NCBI GenBank assembly: GCA_022572185.1
Contig: JACZWL010000023.1
Span: 1 to 48,542, forward strand
Reading direction: 5' to 3'
DNA from: Pseudomonadota bacterium
GTDB lineage: Bacteria > Pseudomonadota > Gammaproteobacteria > Steroidobacterales > Woeseiaceae
DNA length: 48,542 nucleotides
Shown here: positions 1-7,628 of the stretch, piece after piece
How the letters are laid out: each line of letters starts with the position of its first letter
Numbering within the stretch: position 1 is the first letter of the stretch
Notes under the pieces: model-generated
Seen by the model: only the letters and a program-made list of their open reading frames with translations
What the model was told of the DNA's origin: nothing
The model's database searches: none
Made by a program: the position numbers and the translations under genes

Positions 1-164
1 AGGCTGGTGACCAGCAATAGAGTTAGAAAGCTGATCGTGCGCTGCCGCGCAGCGGCTCTCTGTGGATATTCCTTGGGGTGGGACGCAGGCCCACGGGTAA
101 TCGACATAAGCGATCTCCTGACAAAACAAACCGGGTCAAGTGACGGGTTATTTGCGCGGGATCG
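1..164. other. left edge, no gene recognised
   Basis: I see no convincing gene, repeat or RNA here. A short open frame on the plus strand has no recognisable protein features and runs into the 3' end of the minus-strand gene that follows. Confidence 0.4.
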
Positions 165-620
165 CTATTTTAGAAATACACAGTGTCGAACGTTGAGCGG
201 GGGGGCGCTCGGATAAGAGAGGTTGACGGGATCAGGCGATCGCGCCGGATCTTTTCGTAGGACGAATTCGAAAGTTGGTGACGACTCCGTGATCAGCACA
301 AATGTCGATGCATCCTTAAACTTCGGTAGCTTGCTGCGGGCATCTAAATTGAGGTTGGGAGTAATTCCACATGCGGAGGCGGCACTTGTTGCACATGCAT
401 TGTGGCCATCGCCCATTGCCAGCGGGCAATCACCACAGTGTTGGCCGTTTGAATGACTGGAATGGGAGGAGTCGCCCATTTCCGTTGCTGTCTCTGCGGA
501 CAACTCCATTGCCATAAGACAGGGTTGCACCGCAAGGTTGAGCCACGCAACAAGAAAGGCAGCCAGAGCGATGCGCGCCCAGGGCCTTCTTTGATGCCAT
601 GTATCAAGCGAAATACTCAA
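165..620 (-). CDS. small secreted Cys/His-rich protein, CopL/DUF2946-like
   Basis: A 151-residue protein with an N-terminal hydrophobic segment (about residues 16-38) that looks like a signal peptide or membrane anchor. It is followed by a His/Cys/Met-rich stretch containing HSSHSNGQHCGDCP and then two further Cys. The C-terminal tail, PPLNVRHCVFLK, is typical of short periplasmic or membrane proteins linked to copper handling (CopL and DUF2946-type). The start is TTG: an in-frame stop lies five codons upstream and no ATG precedes the signal segment. Metal binding is inferred from residue composition only. No copper pump or oxidase gene lies next to it, so the role is open. Confidence 0.6.
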   Translation of the reverse strand: MSISLDTWHQRRPWARIALAAFLVAWLNLAVQPCLMAMELSAETATEMGDSSHSSHSNGQHCGDCPLAMGDGHNACATSAASACGITPNLNLDARSKLPKFKDASTFVLITESSPTFEFVLRKDPARSPDPVNLSYPSAPPLNVRHCVFLK

Positions 621-839
621 CCTGCCAATTCTTCAGATTCCAGTTAACGACAATAAAATCACAAGCCATGTTGAGGAGACATTGTGGGTTATACGTAGAA
701 TACGTGTATGAGCAGCAAACCCCACCCGGTGCACATACCAGGATTGCACGTCGTCAAAAAATCTCGGACCACCCGCGGACTGGAATAAAAGAGACAATCA
801 GCTTATCAGGTTAATGGCTCTGCAACTTTTTGTTTGTAC
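621..839. other. intergenic stretch left of the MITE-like element
   Basis: Together with 840-1001 and 1002-1183 this makes a 563-base gap between two minus-strand genes. Apart from the inverted-repeat element at 840-1001 I see no gene, terminator or RNA. The promoter of the preceding minus-strand secreted protein must lie close to 621-700 but is not obvious. Confidence 0.4.
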
Positions 840-1001
840 GGTACTGTCAAGTTAAGGAATTCAGCAAGCGAAAGGTGGAAACGTTGGGCGTCTTTTGACC
901 TCCAATTCGGCTCTGAGACGGTGTTTGTATTCACATAGTGCGCGTGACTATCCCCCATCCAGTACAGCTAGCCCACGCCTCTGTCTTAACTTGACAGTAC
1001 C
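840..1001. mobile_element. 162-bp MITE-like element with perfect 17-bp terminal inverted repeats
   Basis: GGTACTGTCAAGTTAAG at 840-856 is the exact reverse complement of CTTAACTTGACAGTACC at 985-1001. A perfect 17-bp inverted repeat at this distance, beginning GGTACTGTCA, resembles the tips of IS6-like insertion sequences. The interior is only 128 bases and codes for nothing I recognise, so this looks like an internally deleted or non-autonomous derivative. I could not find a clear 8-bp target duplication (GTTTGTAC left, CTGAAAAC right), which suggests an old insertion or flank rearrangement. Confidence 0.6.
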
Positions 1002-1183
1002 CTGAAAACCGCTGATTTCATGTCGCCGAACAATGATCGCGCCCGAGTTACTTCAAAACCGCTTCTCTTACGGATGATGCACAGCCCCTTGCCCTGGCAT
1101 CCGGTATCGCCGCGAGGTTCTGCGGCCGTTTCGACTCGCGCCTGGCTCCGACAACGCGATAGAATTTCTGATCCTTTGTCCTT

Positions 1184-2359
1184 TCAAACTGTCCCCGAAA
1201 ATGCCGCGATCTCCCGCGCCAATGCATCGATGTTGATCGCTTCGATGTTTCTGGAAATGGAAAATCGCTCATCACCGGGGTAAACAACGAAACGCGCATC
1301 CGGCTTCACGTCCTTGCACCCGCTGTGAAAACCTCTAGCCGGCTTCGGATCAAGGCTGCGCTTGATTGCGATTGCCCAGACTCTCTGGCCGGGAAATGTC
1401 AGGACCAGATCAATTTCTGCACCGCCCGATGCGCGGTAGAAACCTGCGTCGGCGCGCTCCGGTGCAACCGACAGCAGGTTCTCGATGACAAACCCCTCCC
1501 AGCTCGGGCCAACGACCGGATGTCCCAGAATCTCCTCTTTGTCGCTGAGACCCAGCAATGCATGTGTGATACCACTGTCACGAACATAGACCTTTGGCGA
1601 TTTGACGAGGCGCTTGCCGATATTCTTGTGCCACGGCCGGAGGCGGCGCACCAGTAACAGGTCGACCATCAGATCGAGATACTTGGCGACGGTCTTGCCA
1701 TCGACACCGAGACCTCGGGCCAATGTCGCTGCATTCAGCAGACCGCCCTGCGTATGTGCCAGCATGACCCAGAAACGTCGCAGCGTCTCCGCCGGGATCC
1801 GTGGCCCGAGCTGCGGCACATCGCGCTCAAGATAAGTGCGAATGAAATTCTCGCGCCATGCCAGACTCCGTCCATCGTTTGACGCGAGGAAACTATCCGG
1901 AAATCCGCCCCGCACCCAGAGCCTGTCGCGGGCACTCGCATCGACCTCCAGCACATCAAACGGATTGAGTTCAAGATAGGCAACGCGACCGGCGAGCGTC
2001 TCTCCCGATTGGCGCAACAGGTCCATTGACGCCGATCCCAGCAGCAAGAACCGGCCGGCCCTCTTCCCCTGCCTACGACCGCGGTCGATCAGACCGCGCA
2101 GGCTCCGAAACAAATCCGGCACCCGGTGGACCTCATCGAAGATGACCAGCCGGTCTTCATGATCCCTCAGATAAAGCTCCACATCCGACAGCTTGGCCCG
2201 GTCTGCCGTTGATTCCAGATCGAGATACACCGAATCCATCGTCTCGGCGATCTCCAGGGCAAGCGTTGTCTTGCCCACCTGGCGCGGCCCCAACAGGACC
2301 ACGGCTGGATATTCAGCCAGCAGACTGTGCAGCTGTGCCTGTAATCGCCGATCTATCAT
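1184..2359 (-). CDS. AAA-type ATP-binding protein with DUF4143 domain
   Basis: A 391-residue member of the AAA_14/DUF4143 family. The Walker A motif is GPRQVGKTT (about residues 24-32) and the Walker B is LVIFDEVH (about 71-78), followed by a sensor-type LLLGSAS. The second half carries the DUF4143 region, including a winged-helix-like stretch (TLARGLGVDGKTVAKYLDLM) and a C-terminal restriction-endonuclease-like fold. In that fold the usual GGAEIDLVL is intact, but the following motif reads WAIAIKRS where relatives have WAIEIKRS. Members are widespread singletons of unknown cellular role. It is divergent from the nucleotidyltransferase gene at 2655 across 295 bases. Family assignment is confident; function is not known. 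Confidence 0.9.
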   Translation of the reverse strand: MIDRRLQAQLHSLLAEYPAVVLLGPRQVGKTTLALEIAETMDSVYLDLESTADRAKLSDVELYLRDHEDRLVIFDEVHRVPDLFRSLRGLIDRGRRQGKRAGRFLLLGSASMDLLRQSGETLAGRVAYLELNPFDVLEVDASARDRLWVRGGFPDSFLASNDGRSLAWRENFIRTYLERDVPQLGPRIPAETLRRFWVMLAHTQGGLLNAATLARGLGVDGKTVAKYLDLMVDLLLVRRLRPWHKNIGKRLVKSPKVYVRDSGITHALLGLSDKEEILGHPVVGPSWEGFVIENLLSVAPERADAGFYRASGGAEIDLVLTFPGQRVWAIAIKRSLDPKPARGFHSGCKDVKPDARFVVYPGDERFSISRNIEAINIDALAREIAAFSGTV

Positions 2360-2654
2360 GCTTGCAATTATGGACTATAACTCCTGTTTTACAAGGTTTA
2401 TGTAAATCATCCAGAGTCCGCGGAAGACCGGCAGATTCCGGCCCACGTCTATTACGCACACATCGCCGCCCCTATCTGGCGGGCAGACAGCATCCGGCAA
2501 CGATCAGGCTTGGGGGCATTACTTCGATGCTCACCATGCCAGAAGCACGGCATGCGCCCGACTGCGCACGGTCTGACCCGAGAACCCGAGCATGGAGGGC
2601 ACGTCGATCGCTTGTCCGAAATCTGCTTGGCTCGAAACCGTATAATCCAAGACA
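2360..2654. other. divergent intergenic region
   Basis: This 295-base gap separates the minus-strand DUF4143 ATPase from the plus-strand nucleotidyltransferase and must hold promoters for both. I see no strong sigma-70 boxes, repeat or hairpin. Confidence 0.35.
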
Positions 2655-3203
2655 ATGACCGAGAGCCTGGAACTGACGGTTTTGTCCGATGTCGTATCGC
2701 GGCTGGAGTCGGCCGGCTTCGACTACATGCTCACCGGATCCGTGGCAATGAATTACTATGCACAGCCGCGGATGACCCGCGATATCGATATTGTCGTTGC
2801 GCTCGCCGTCACCGACGCGGAGAAAATCATTGAGATCTTTCAAGGCGACTACTATCTGTCAGCTGACGCGGTGCTCGATGCTGTTCGCGGTCGGAAGATG
2901 TTCAACCTCGTGCATTACCAGAGTGTGGTCAAGGTCGATCTGATCGTCAGGAGAGAGTCTGAGTACCGTCAGCTGGAATTCAATCGGCGCCAACAAATCC
3001 ACATAGGAGAGCTTGTCACGTGGATCGTGAGCAAGGAAGATTTGATATTGTCGAAGTTGTCGTGGGCGCAAGATTCGCGGTCGGAGCTGCAACTGAATGA
3101 TGTGCGAAATCTGCTGGCGACTGAACCTGATCTGGACTATTTGCGCAAATGGTCATCTCGGCTGAATTTGGATTTGCTGTTGAAGGAATGCCTGAATGAA
3201 TGA
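2655..3203 (+). CDS. nucleotidyltransferase-fold protein (MNT/AbiEii-like)
   Basis: A 182-residue protein with the minimal nucleotidyltransferase signature. It has TGSVAMNYY followed about ten residues later by RDIDIVV (the DxD metal-binding pair, about residues 43-48), and a third acidic residue in KVDLIV (about residue 95). The C-terminal half is helical with a conserved SKEDLILSKL stretch. Relatives are annotated as nucleotidyl transferases of the AbiEii or DUF6036 type, and some belong to toxin-antitoxin or abortive-infection pairs. It overlaps the following 71-residue gene by 8 bases, so the two are translationally coupled. Whether this pair acts as a TA module is inference. Confidence 0.8.
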   Translation: MTESLELTVLSDVVSRLESAGFDYMLTGSVAMNYYAQPRMTRDIDIVVALAVTDAEKIIEIFQGDYYLSADAVLDAVRGRKMFNLVHYQSVVKVDLIVRRESEYRQLEFNRRQQIHIGELVTWIVSKEDLILSKLSWAQDSRSELQLNDVRNLLATEPDLDYLRKWSSRLNLDLLLKECLNE

Positions 3204-3411
3204 CACGACGCCAGAGGTGTCCGATTACGTGCACGAGCGGTATTCTGCGATGAGCGCGGAAGAACGGTTTCTTATTGGGATCAAGATGTTCGATACAGCG
3301 CGCGAGATCGTTGAAGCGTCGTTTCCCACTGGTCTGTCAGAGGCGGAACGGCGCCGTGAGATCTGCCGGCGGTTTTACCCTGCCCTCGCGGGGCGTGTCT
3401 TTCCAGGATAA
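3196..3411 (+). CDS. small partner protein of the nucleotidyltransferase
   Basis: A 71-residue acidic protein whose start lies 8 bases before the end of the nucleotidyltransferase gene. The stretch MSAEERFLIGIKMFDTAREIV and the later LSEAERRREICRRFYP look like two amphipathic helices. From memory, small proteins of this type recur beside similar nucleotidyltransferases, so a paired function is likely. No catalytic motif is visible and no function can be assigned from sequence. Confidence 0.7.
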   Translation: MNDTTPEVSDYVHERYSAMSAEERFLIGIKMFDTAREIVEASFPTGLSEAERRREICRRFYPALAGRVFPG

Positions 3412-3466
3412 CGGCCCGCAATGCCGGATATTCTCCAAGCGCAACACGATATTGTAGAGCAATCCA

Positions 3467-4909
3467 ATGCGGCATCCTGATTCCCTCGAATTCTCCGCTA
3501 CCGAGACACGTCAACTCATCGACGCGGTCGCGGAGCGAATTGAACATCAGATTCGCACGCTGCCCGGACAGCCGGTCGACACATCCGGCGAGGTCAGTGC
3601 GGACCTGGTGCGTTCATTCAGGGAGGGGCTGCCCGAGAGCGCAACAGACTTCGATGAACTATTGAACCTGATCTTCGACAAGGCGGCGCCTGCGGGCCTT
3701 AACCCTACCTCGCCGGGCTTCATGGGCTACGTGCCGGGCGGCGGACTGTTTCACGCGGCGCTGGCCGACCTGATTTCGAACACGCTGAACCGCTATGTCG
3801 GTGTAACGATGGTGGCACCAGCCTTCGTGCAGATCGAGGCCAACGTCCTGCGCTGGTTCAGTGAGATCATCGGATACCCGGAGCAGGCACGCGGATTCCT
3901 GACCAGCGGCGGGTCAATGGCGACCTTGAGCGCCTTGATTACGGCGCGGCACGTGCGACTCGGTGAAGATTTCTCGAAGGCGGTCATCTATTTATCGGAT
4001 CAGATTCATCACTGCCTGAACAAGGCGGCCCGGCTGGCGGGATTCCCGGCCTCCGCTTTGCGTGTGCTGCCGGCCGACGAGGCGTTCAGGCTCGATCCCG
4101 ATGCGCTGCGCAAGGCGATGGCGGAAGACCGCTCGAGAGGTCTTGAGCCGTTTATGATCGCGGCGAGTGCCGGCACGACCAACACCGGCGCTATCGATCC
4201 GCTGCCGGAACTCGCCGCTATAGCGAGACAGGAGCATCTCTGGTTTCATGTGGACGCAGCCTACGGTGGATTTTTTTGCCTCACCGAACGGGGAAAGCAG
4301 AAACTCAAAGGGATCGAAATGGCCGATTCGGTCGTGCTCGATCCTCACAAGTCACTGTTCCTGCCTTACGGAACTGGTGCCCTGCTGGTGCGCGAAGGGC
4401 GCCACCTGAAGGCGACGCACAGCTCGGGCGCGGATTACATGCCGATGCTGCAGGAGGGCGATGAGCTGATGGATTTCTGCGAGCTGTCACCCGAGCTCAC
4501 ACGGCCGTTTCGCGGCCTGCGGGTCTGGCTGCCGATGAAAATGCATGGGGTCGGCGTGTTCAGAGATTACCTCGATGAAAAGCTCGATCTCACGGACTGG
4601 ATTCAGCAACAAATCGCGCAGCTGCCGGAGTTGGAAATAATTGCCCCGGCCGAGCTATCGATCATGGCGTTTGCGCTGCGCGACACGTTCGGGACGCTCG
4701 AGTCCAGAAACGCGGCGACGCGCAATCTAATGTCATTCATTAACAAGCAGCAGCGTGTCAGCCTGACCGGCACAACGGTCAGGGGCCTGTTTGTTATCCG
4801 TATCGCCGTACTGGTGTACCGCGTCCACCAGGAGCGCATGGAAATGCTGCTCGAAGATCTCAAGGCAGGTCTCGCCGCGATGGTATTCGGGGTCGCTCCA
4901 TCCCCTTGA
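3467..4909 (+). CDS. PLP-dependent group II amino-acid decarboxylase family protein
   Basis: A 480-residue fold-type I PLP enzyme of the aromatic amino-acid / glutamate decarboxylase family, full length for the group. FLTSGGSMATLSAL (144-157) is the cofactor phosphate loop. H181 in SDQIH is the ring-stacking His. D263 in HVDAAYGG contacts the pyridine nitrogen, and K295 in DPHK is the Schiff-base lysine. By hand alignment, the mobile-loop Tyr of aromatic decarboxylases (DYRHWQ...RRFRSLK) corresponds to F337 here (MDFCEL...RPFRGLR). A Tyr-to-Phe change at that site marks aldehyde-forming relatives in plants. Substrate is unknown. A permease and an aldehyde dehydrogenase follow downstream, which suggests amino-acid catabolism. 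Confidence 0.85.
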   Translation: MRHPDSLEFSATETRQLIDAVAERIEHQIRTLPGQPVDTSGEVSADLVRSFREGLPESATDFDELLNLIFDKAAPAGLNPTSPGFMGYVPGGGLFHAALADLISNTLNRYVGVTMVAPAFVQIEANVLRWFSEIIGYPEQARGFLTSGGSMATLSALITARHVRLGEDFSKAVIYLSDQIHHCLNKAARLAGFPASALRVLPADEAFRLDPDALRKAMAEDRSRGLEPFMIAASAGTTNTGAIDPLPELAAIARQEHLWFHVDAAYGGFFCLTERGKQKLKGIEMADSVVLDPHKSLFLPYGTGALLVREGRHLKATHSSGADYMPMLQEGDELMDFCELSPELTRPFRGLRVWLPMKMHGVGVFRDYLDEKLDLTDWIQQQIAQLPELEIIAPAELSIMAFALRDTFGTLESRNAATRNLMSFINKQQRVSLTGTTVRGLFVIRIAVLVYRVHQERMEMLLEDLKAGLAAMVFGVAPSP

Positions 4910-4939
4910 TTATTTCCTCTAATTTTCCTTGCTAATTAC

Positions 4940-4968
4940 TTGACAATTGTCTTTCCGCGAGGGATATT
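4940..4968 (+). promoter_or_regulatory. probable sigma-70 promoter of the HTH-ATPase-STAS gene
   Basis: TTGACA at 4940-4945 and GATATT at 4963-4968 are separated by 17 bases, a good -35 and a fair -10. The -35 lies inside the perfect palindrome GACAATTGTC (4942-4951), so a repressor bound there would block it. Inferred from sequence only. Confidence 0.45.
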
Positions 4969-5013
4969 GCTTGACAATTATCAGTAACATTACTTGACTA
5001 TTTGTTGACAATG
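4940..5013. repeat. four direct TTGAC(A/T)AT-type repeats, candidate operator array
   Basis: TTGACAATT at 4940 and 4971, TTGACTATT at 4994 and TTGACAATG at 5005 lie on the same strand. Start-to-start spacings are 31, 23 and 11 bases, close to three, two and one helical turns. The first copy belongs to the palindrome GACAATTGTC and the last overlaps the start codon. No Shine-Dalgarno sequence fits between the array and the start. The gene that follows encodes an HTH protein, so autoregulation is the obvious guess. Confidence 0.55.
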
Positions 5014-6048
5014 ACACCGTCGGAAAAGACCGCTTCGACTCGCGAATCAATTCTCGCCTTCATCAACGGCCAGGGATCGGCGACGAGCGCAGAGTTGGTC
5101 GATCACCTGGGAATTACGCGCCAGGCGATCAATTTGCACCTGCGAGCGCTGATCGATTCCGGGCAGATCATCAAGACCGGATCCACGAAAGCGGCGCGGT
5201 ATCTGCCCGACTCAGCAATTCCTGACGCACAGACCTTTTCCAGGAAATATGATCTGACCGGGCTTCAGGAGTCGGAAGTCTATGATCAGGTAGCCATATC
5301 ACTGAATCTTTCTCGACTCCGTCCAAGCGTAGAATCGATCGTCAACTATGCATTCACGGAAATACTCAACAATGCAATCGATCATTCGATGACCGACCGA
5401 TGCCATGTCAAGGTGAGCGTCGACGCAGGCAAGCTGAGCTTCGAGATACGGGACAGGGGCATTGGCGCATTCCGATCGATCGCCGATAAACACGAGCTCC
5501 CGGACGAACAGGCTGCGATGATCGAACTTGTCAAAGGCAAAACGACAACCATGCCTGAAACCCATACCGGCGAAGGTATCTTTTTTGTGTCCAAAGTCGC
5601 GGATCGTTTTCTTCTCCGATCGCATCGAATACAGCTTGAGTGGAACCGCGCGCTCGATGATGTATTCGTTTCGACACCGCGGTTCGGAAAAGGAACATTC
5701 GTGCGATTCGAGATCCAAAAGGATTCTCGCACCAGACTGGAATCCGTTTTCGAAGAGTTCGCGCCGGAAGCCTATGATTATCAGTTCCGAAAGACGCGTG
5801 TGCTTGTCAAGCTATTGGCAAGTGAATATGTATCGCGCTCCGAAGCCAAGCGGCTCATGCACAACCTGCACAAATTCTCAGAAGTTGAGCTGGACTTCCG
5901 CAAAGTACGCCATGTTGGACAGGGATTCGCTGATGAGGTCTTCCGGGTTTTTATATCAGAGCACCCGGATGTCGAAATTCGACCCGTGAACGCGAGCAAG
6001 AACATAGCCGCGATGATTCAACATGCAGGGGGGCCATCCGCCGGATGA
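5002..6048 (+). CDS. HTH + GHKL ATPase + STAS-like (DUF4325) regulator
   Basis: A 348-residue protein with three recognisable parts. A winged helix (about 12-68, including LGITRQAINLHLRAL) suggests DNA binding. A GHKL ATPase domain (about 95-240) has its N-box at FTEILNNAIDHS (118-129), G1 at DRGIG (151-155) and G2 at THTGEGIFF (188-195). A C-terminal DUF4325 STAS-like domain spans about 265-338. The STAS position that is a phosphorylated Ser in anti-anti-sigma factors reads VGQGFADE, so classic serine phosphorylation is unlikely. The start is TTG at 5002 or ATG at 5011, neither with a Shine-Dalgarno sequence. Targets are unknown; the flanking decarboxylase and permease genes are candidates. 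Confidence 0.85.
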   Translation: MLTMTPSEKTASTRESILAFINGQGSATSAELVDHLGITRQAINLHLRALIDSGQIIKTGSTKAARYLPDSAIPDAQTFSRKYDLTGLQESEVYDQVAISLNLSRLRPSVESIVNYAFTEILNNAIDHSMTDRCHVKVSVDAGKLSFEIRDRGIGAFRSIADKHELPDEQAAMIELVKGKTTTMPETHTGEGIFFVSKVADRFLLRSHRIQLEWNRALDDVFVSTPRFGKGTFVRFEIQKDSRTRLESVFEEFAPEAYDYQFRKTRVLVKLLASEYVSRSEAKRLMHNLHKFSEVELDFRKVRHVGQGFADEVFRVFISEHPDVEIRPVNASKNIAAMIQHAGGPSAG

Positions 6049-6247
6049 CGTTTCCGAATCAGTCTTGGCAAGCCGGGCACAGGCATCGCTCCGATGCAGT
6101 GAGTTGTCGCTTCCTGCAGCAATATCAATAACACCACCCCTGGAAAGCCATAATAAGGAAAACAACCTGGTACTTTTCTGCGTTTACTGCGGACAATCTG
6201 CTACGTATAGTCCTTGTAATGCCTGAGCGACAGGGGAGATACCGGCT

Positions 6248-7564
6248 TTGAGTCAGACAGCGGCGGGACACAATAAAAAGCTGGTCCGCGGCATCGGAAT
6301 TTTCGGCAGTGCGTTCCTGGTCCTGAACGGAATGATCGGTGCAGGAATATTTGCCCTGCCCTCTGTCGTTGCAGCAAGGGCGGGCGTATTAAGTCCCTGG
6401 CTTTTCCTGGCTGTCGGCGTGCTCATCATCACGGTCGTACTGACGTTTGCCGAATTGTCGAGCTACTTCAGAATATCCGGCGGGCCGGTAGTGTATGCGA
6501 CCAGGGCGTTTGGCCCGCTAACGGGATTCAGCACCGGCTGGATCTATTACGTGAGCCGTGCAGCGGCCCTGGCCGCAAATTCCAACGCCATGGCAATTTA
6601 CCTTGGGGCACTGTGGCCGTGGTTCGGCATCGATCCTGGCCGTGCTGTCGTGATCGTTGGCGTTTGCGGGGGCTTGACGCTTGTCAATGTGCTTGGTGTC
6701 AAAGACGGCGTGCGCACGCTGGCCTTTTTTACTTTCTTCAAAGTCATTCCGCTGCTGGTCATGATTCTGCTTGGCTTACAATATGTGAGCCCGGAAGTTT
6801 TATTTCCCGAAAATATGCCGACGATCGACGACCTTGGTGGAACCACCCTGCTGTTGATCTATGCATTCGTCGGATTTGAGACCGTCTTGATCACCGCGGG
6901 TGAAACAGCGAAACCGAAGATAACAATTCCCAAAGCGTTGATCCTCACCGTGATCGCCACCGGCGTCCTCTATTTCCTGATCGTACTCGTCTACGTCTCC
7001 GTCCTGCCCGGTGAAGTTACTGAGGGTGCGACACTGGTCGATGTTGGACGCAGACTGGCCGGACCCGTCGGTGCAATCGTGATTACCCTGGCGGCAATAT
7101 TTTCGATCGGTGGCAATCTTTCCAGCATCATGCTGGCCGTGCCGCGCCTGACATTCTCACTTGCAGAGCACCGCCTGTTGCCACCCTGGTTTGGTCACAT
7201 TCACGAAAAGTATTCATCGCCGGCCAACTCGATCGTTTTCCTCGGCGGCCTGGCGATGGTTCTCGCGCTTTCGGGCTCGTTCGTCCGTCTGGCAATCGCC
7301 GCTTCGTTGACACGGCTGATCACTTATATCGTCTGTATCGCGGCACTGCCTGTCATAAAGGGACAAGCGGACACCGCGACTATTGCGCGAGCATTTCGAA
7401 TCAAAGGCGGCTATACGATTCCGTTTATCGCCTTCTGCCTGTGCTTGTGGGTGACATCACACTCGTCGCTGGATTCATGGAAACTGGTTGGAGTTCTGCT
7501 CGCCGCGGGCCTGGTGCTCTTCTGGCTCGAGCAAATGCGCATCAGGAAGCAGCAGGCCGCCTAA
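6248..7564 (+). CDS. APC-superfamily amino-acid permease
   Basis: A 438-residue integral membrane protein with about twelve hydrophobic helices. The first helix carries the APC signature NGMIGAGIFALPS (about residues 28-40), where the unwound GAGIF segment binds the substrate backbone. The TTG start is supported by AGGGGAGA at 6231-6238, at normal spacing. It imports or exchanges an amino acid or amine; the substrate cannot be read from sequence. Lying between a decarboxylase/regulator pair and an aldehyde dehydrogenase, it could supply the decarboxylase substrate or exchange it for product. The 199-base gap upstream shows no repeat or terminator I can support. Confidence 0.88.
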   Translation: MSQTAAGHNKKLVRGIGIFGSAFLVLNGMIGAGIFALPSVVAARAGVLSPWLFLAVGVLIITVVLTFAELSSYFRISGGPVVYATRAFGPLTGFSTGWIYYVSRAAALAANSNAMAIYLGALWPWFGIDPGRAVVIVGVCGGLTLVNVLGVKDGVRTLAFFTFFKVIPLLVMILLGLQYVSPEVLFPENMPTIDDLGGTTLLLIYAFVGFETVLITAGETAKPKITIPKALILTVIATGVLYFLIVLVYVSVLPGEVTEGATLVDVGRRLAGPVGAIVITLAAIFSIGGNLSSIMLAVPRLTFSLAEHRLLPPWFGHIHEKYSSPANSIVFLGGLAMVLALSGSFVRLAIAASLTRLITYIVCIAALPVIKGQADTATIARAFRIKGGYTIPFIAFCLCLWVTSHSSLDSWKLVGVLLAAGLVLFWLEQMRIRKQQAA

Positions 7565-7628
7565 GCTGGGGGTGGGACCGGCGGGCCCGATTGCGCTATG
7601 ATTCGCGGCCCTGAAGGAGATGCCGTTC

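Noticed and set aside
6023-6226. A 67-codon frame with a CxxC pair near its end, possible small zinc protein
   Set aside because: It begins inside the HTH-ATPase-STAS gene in another frame, has no ribosome-binding site, and the Cys spacing is weak.
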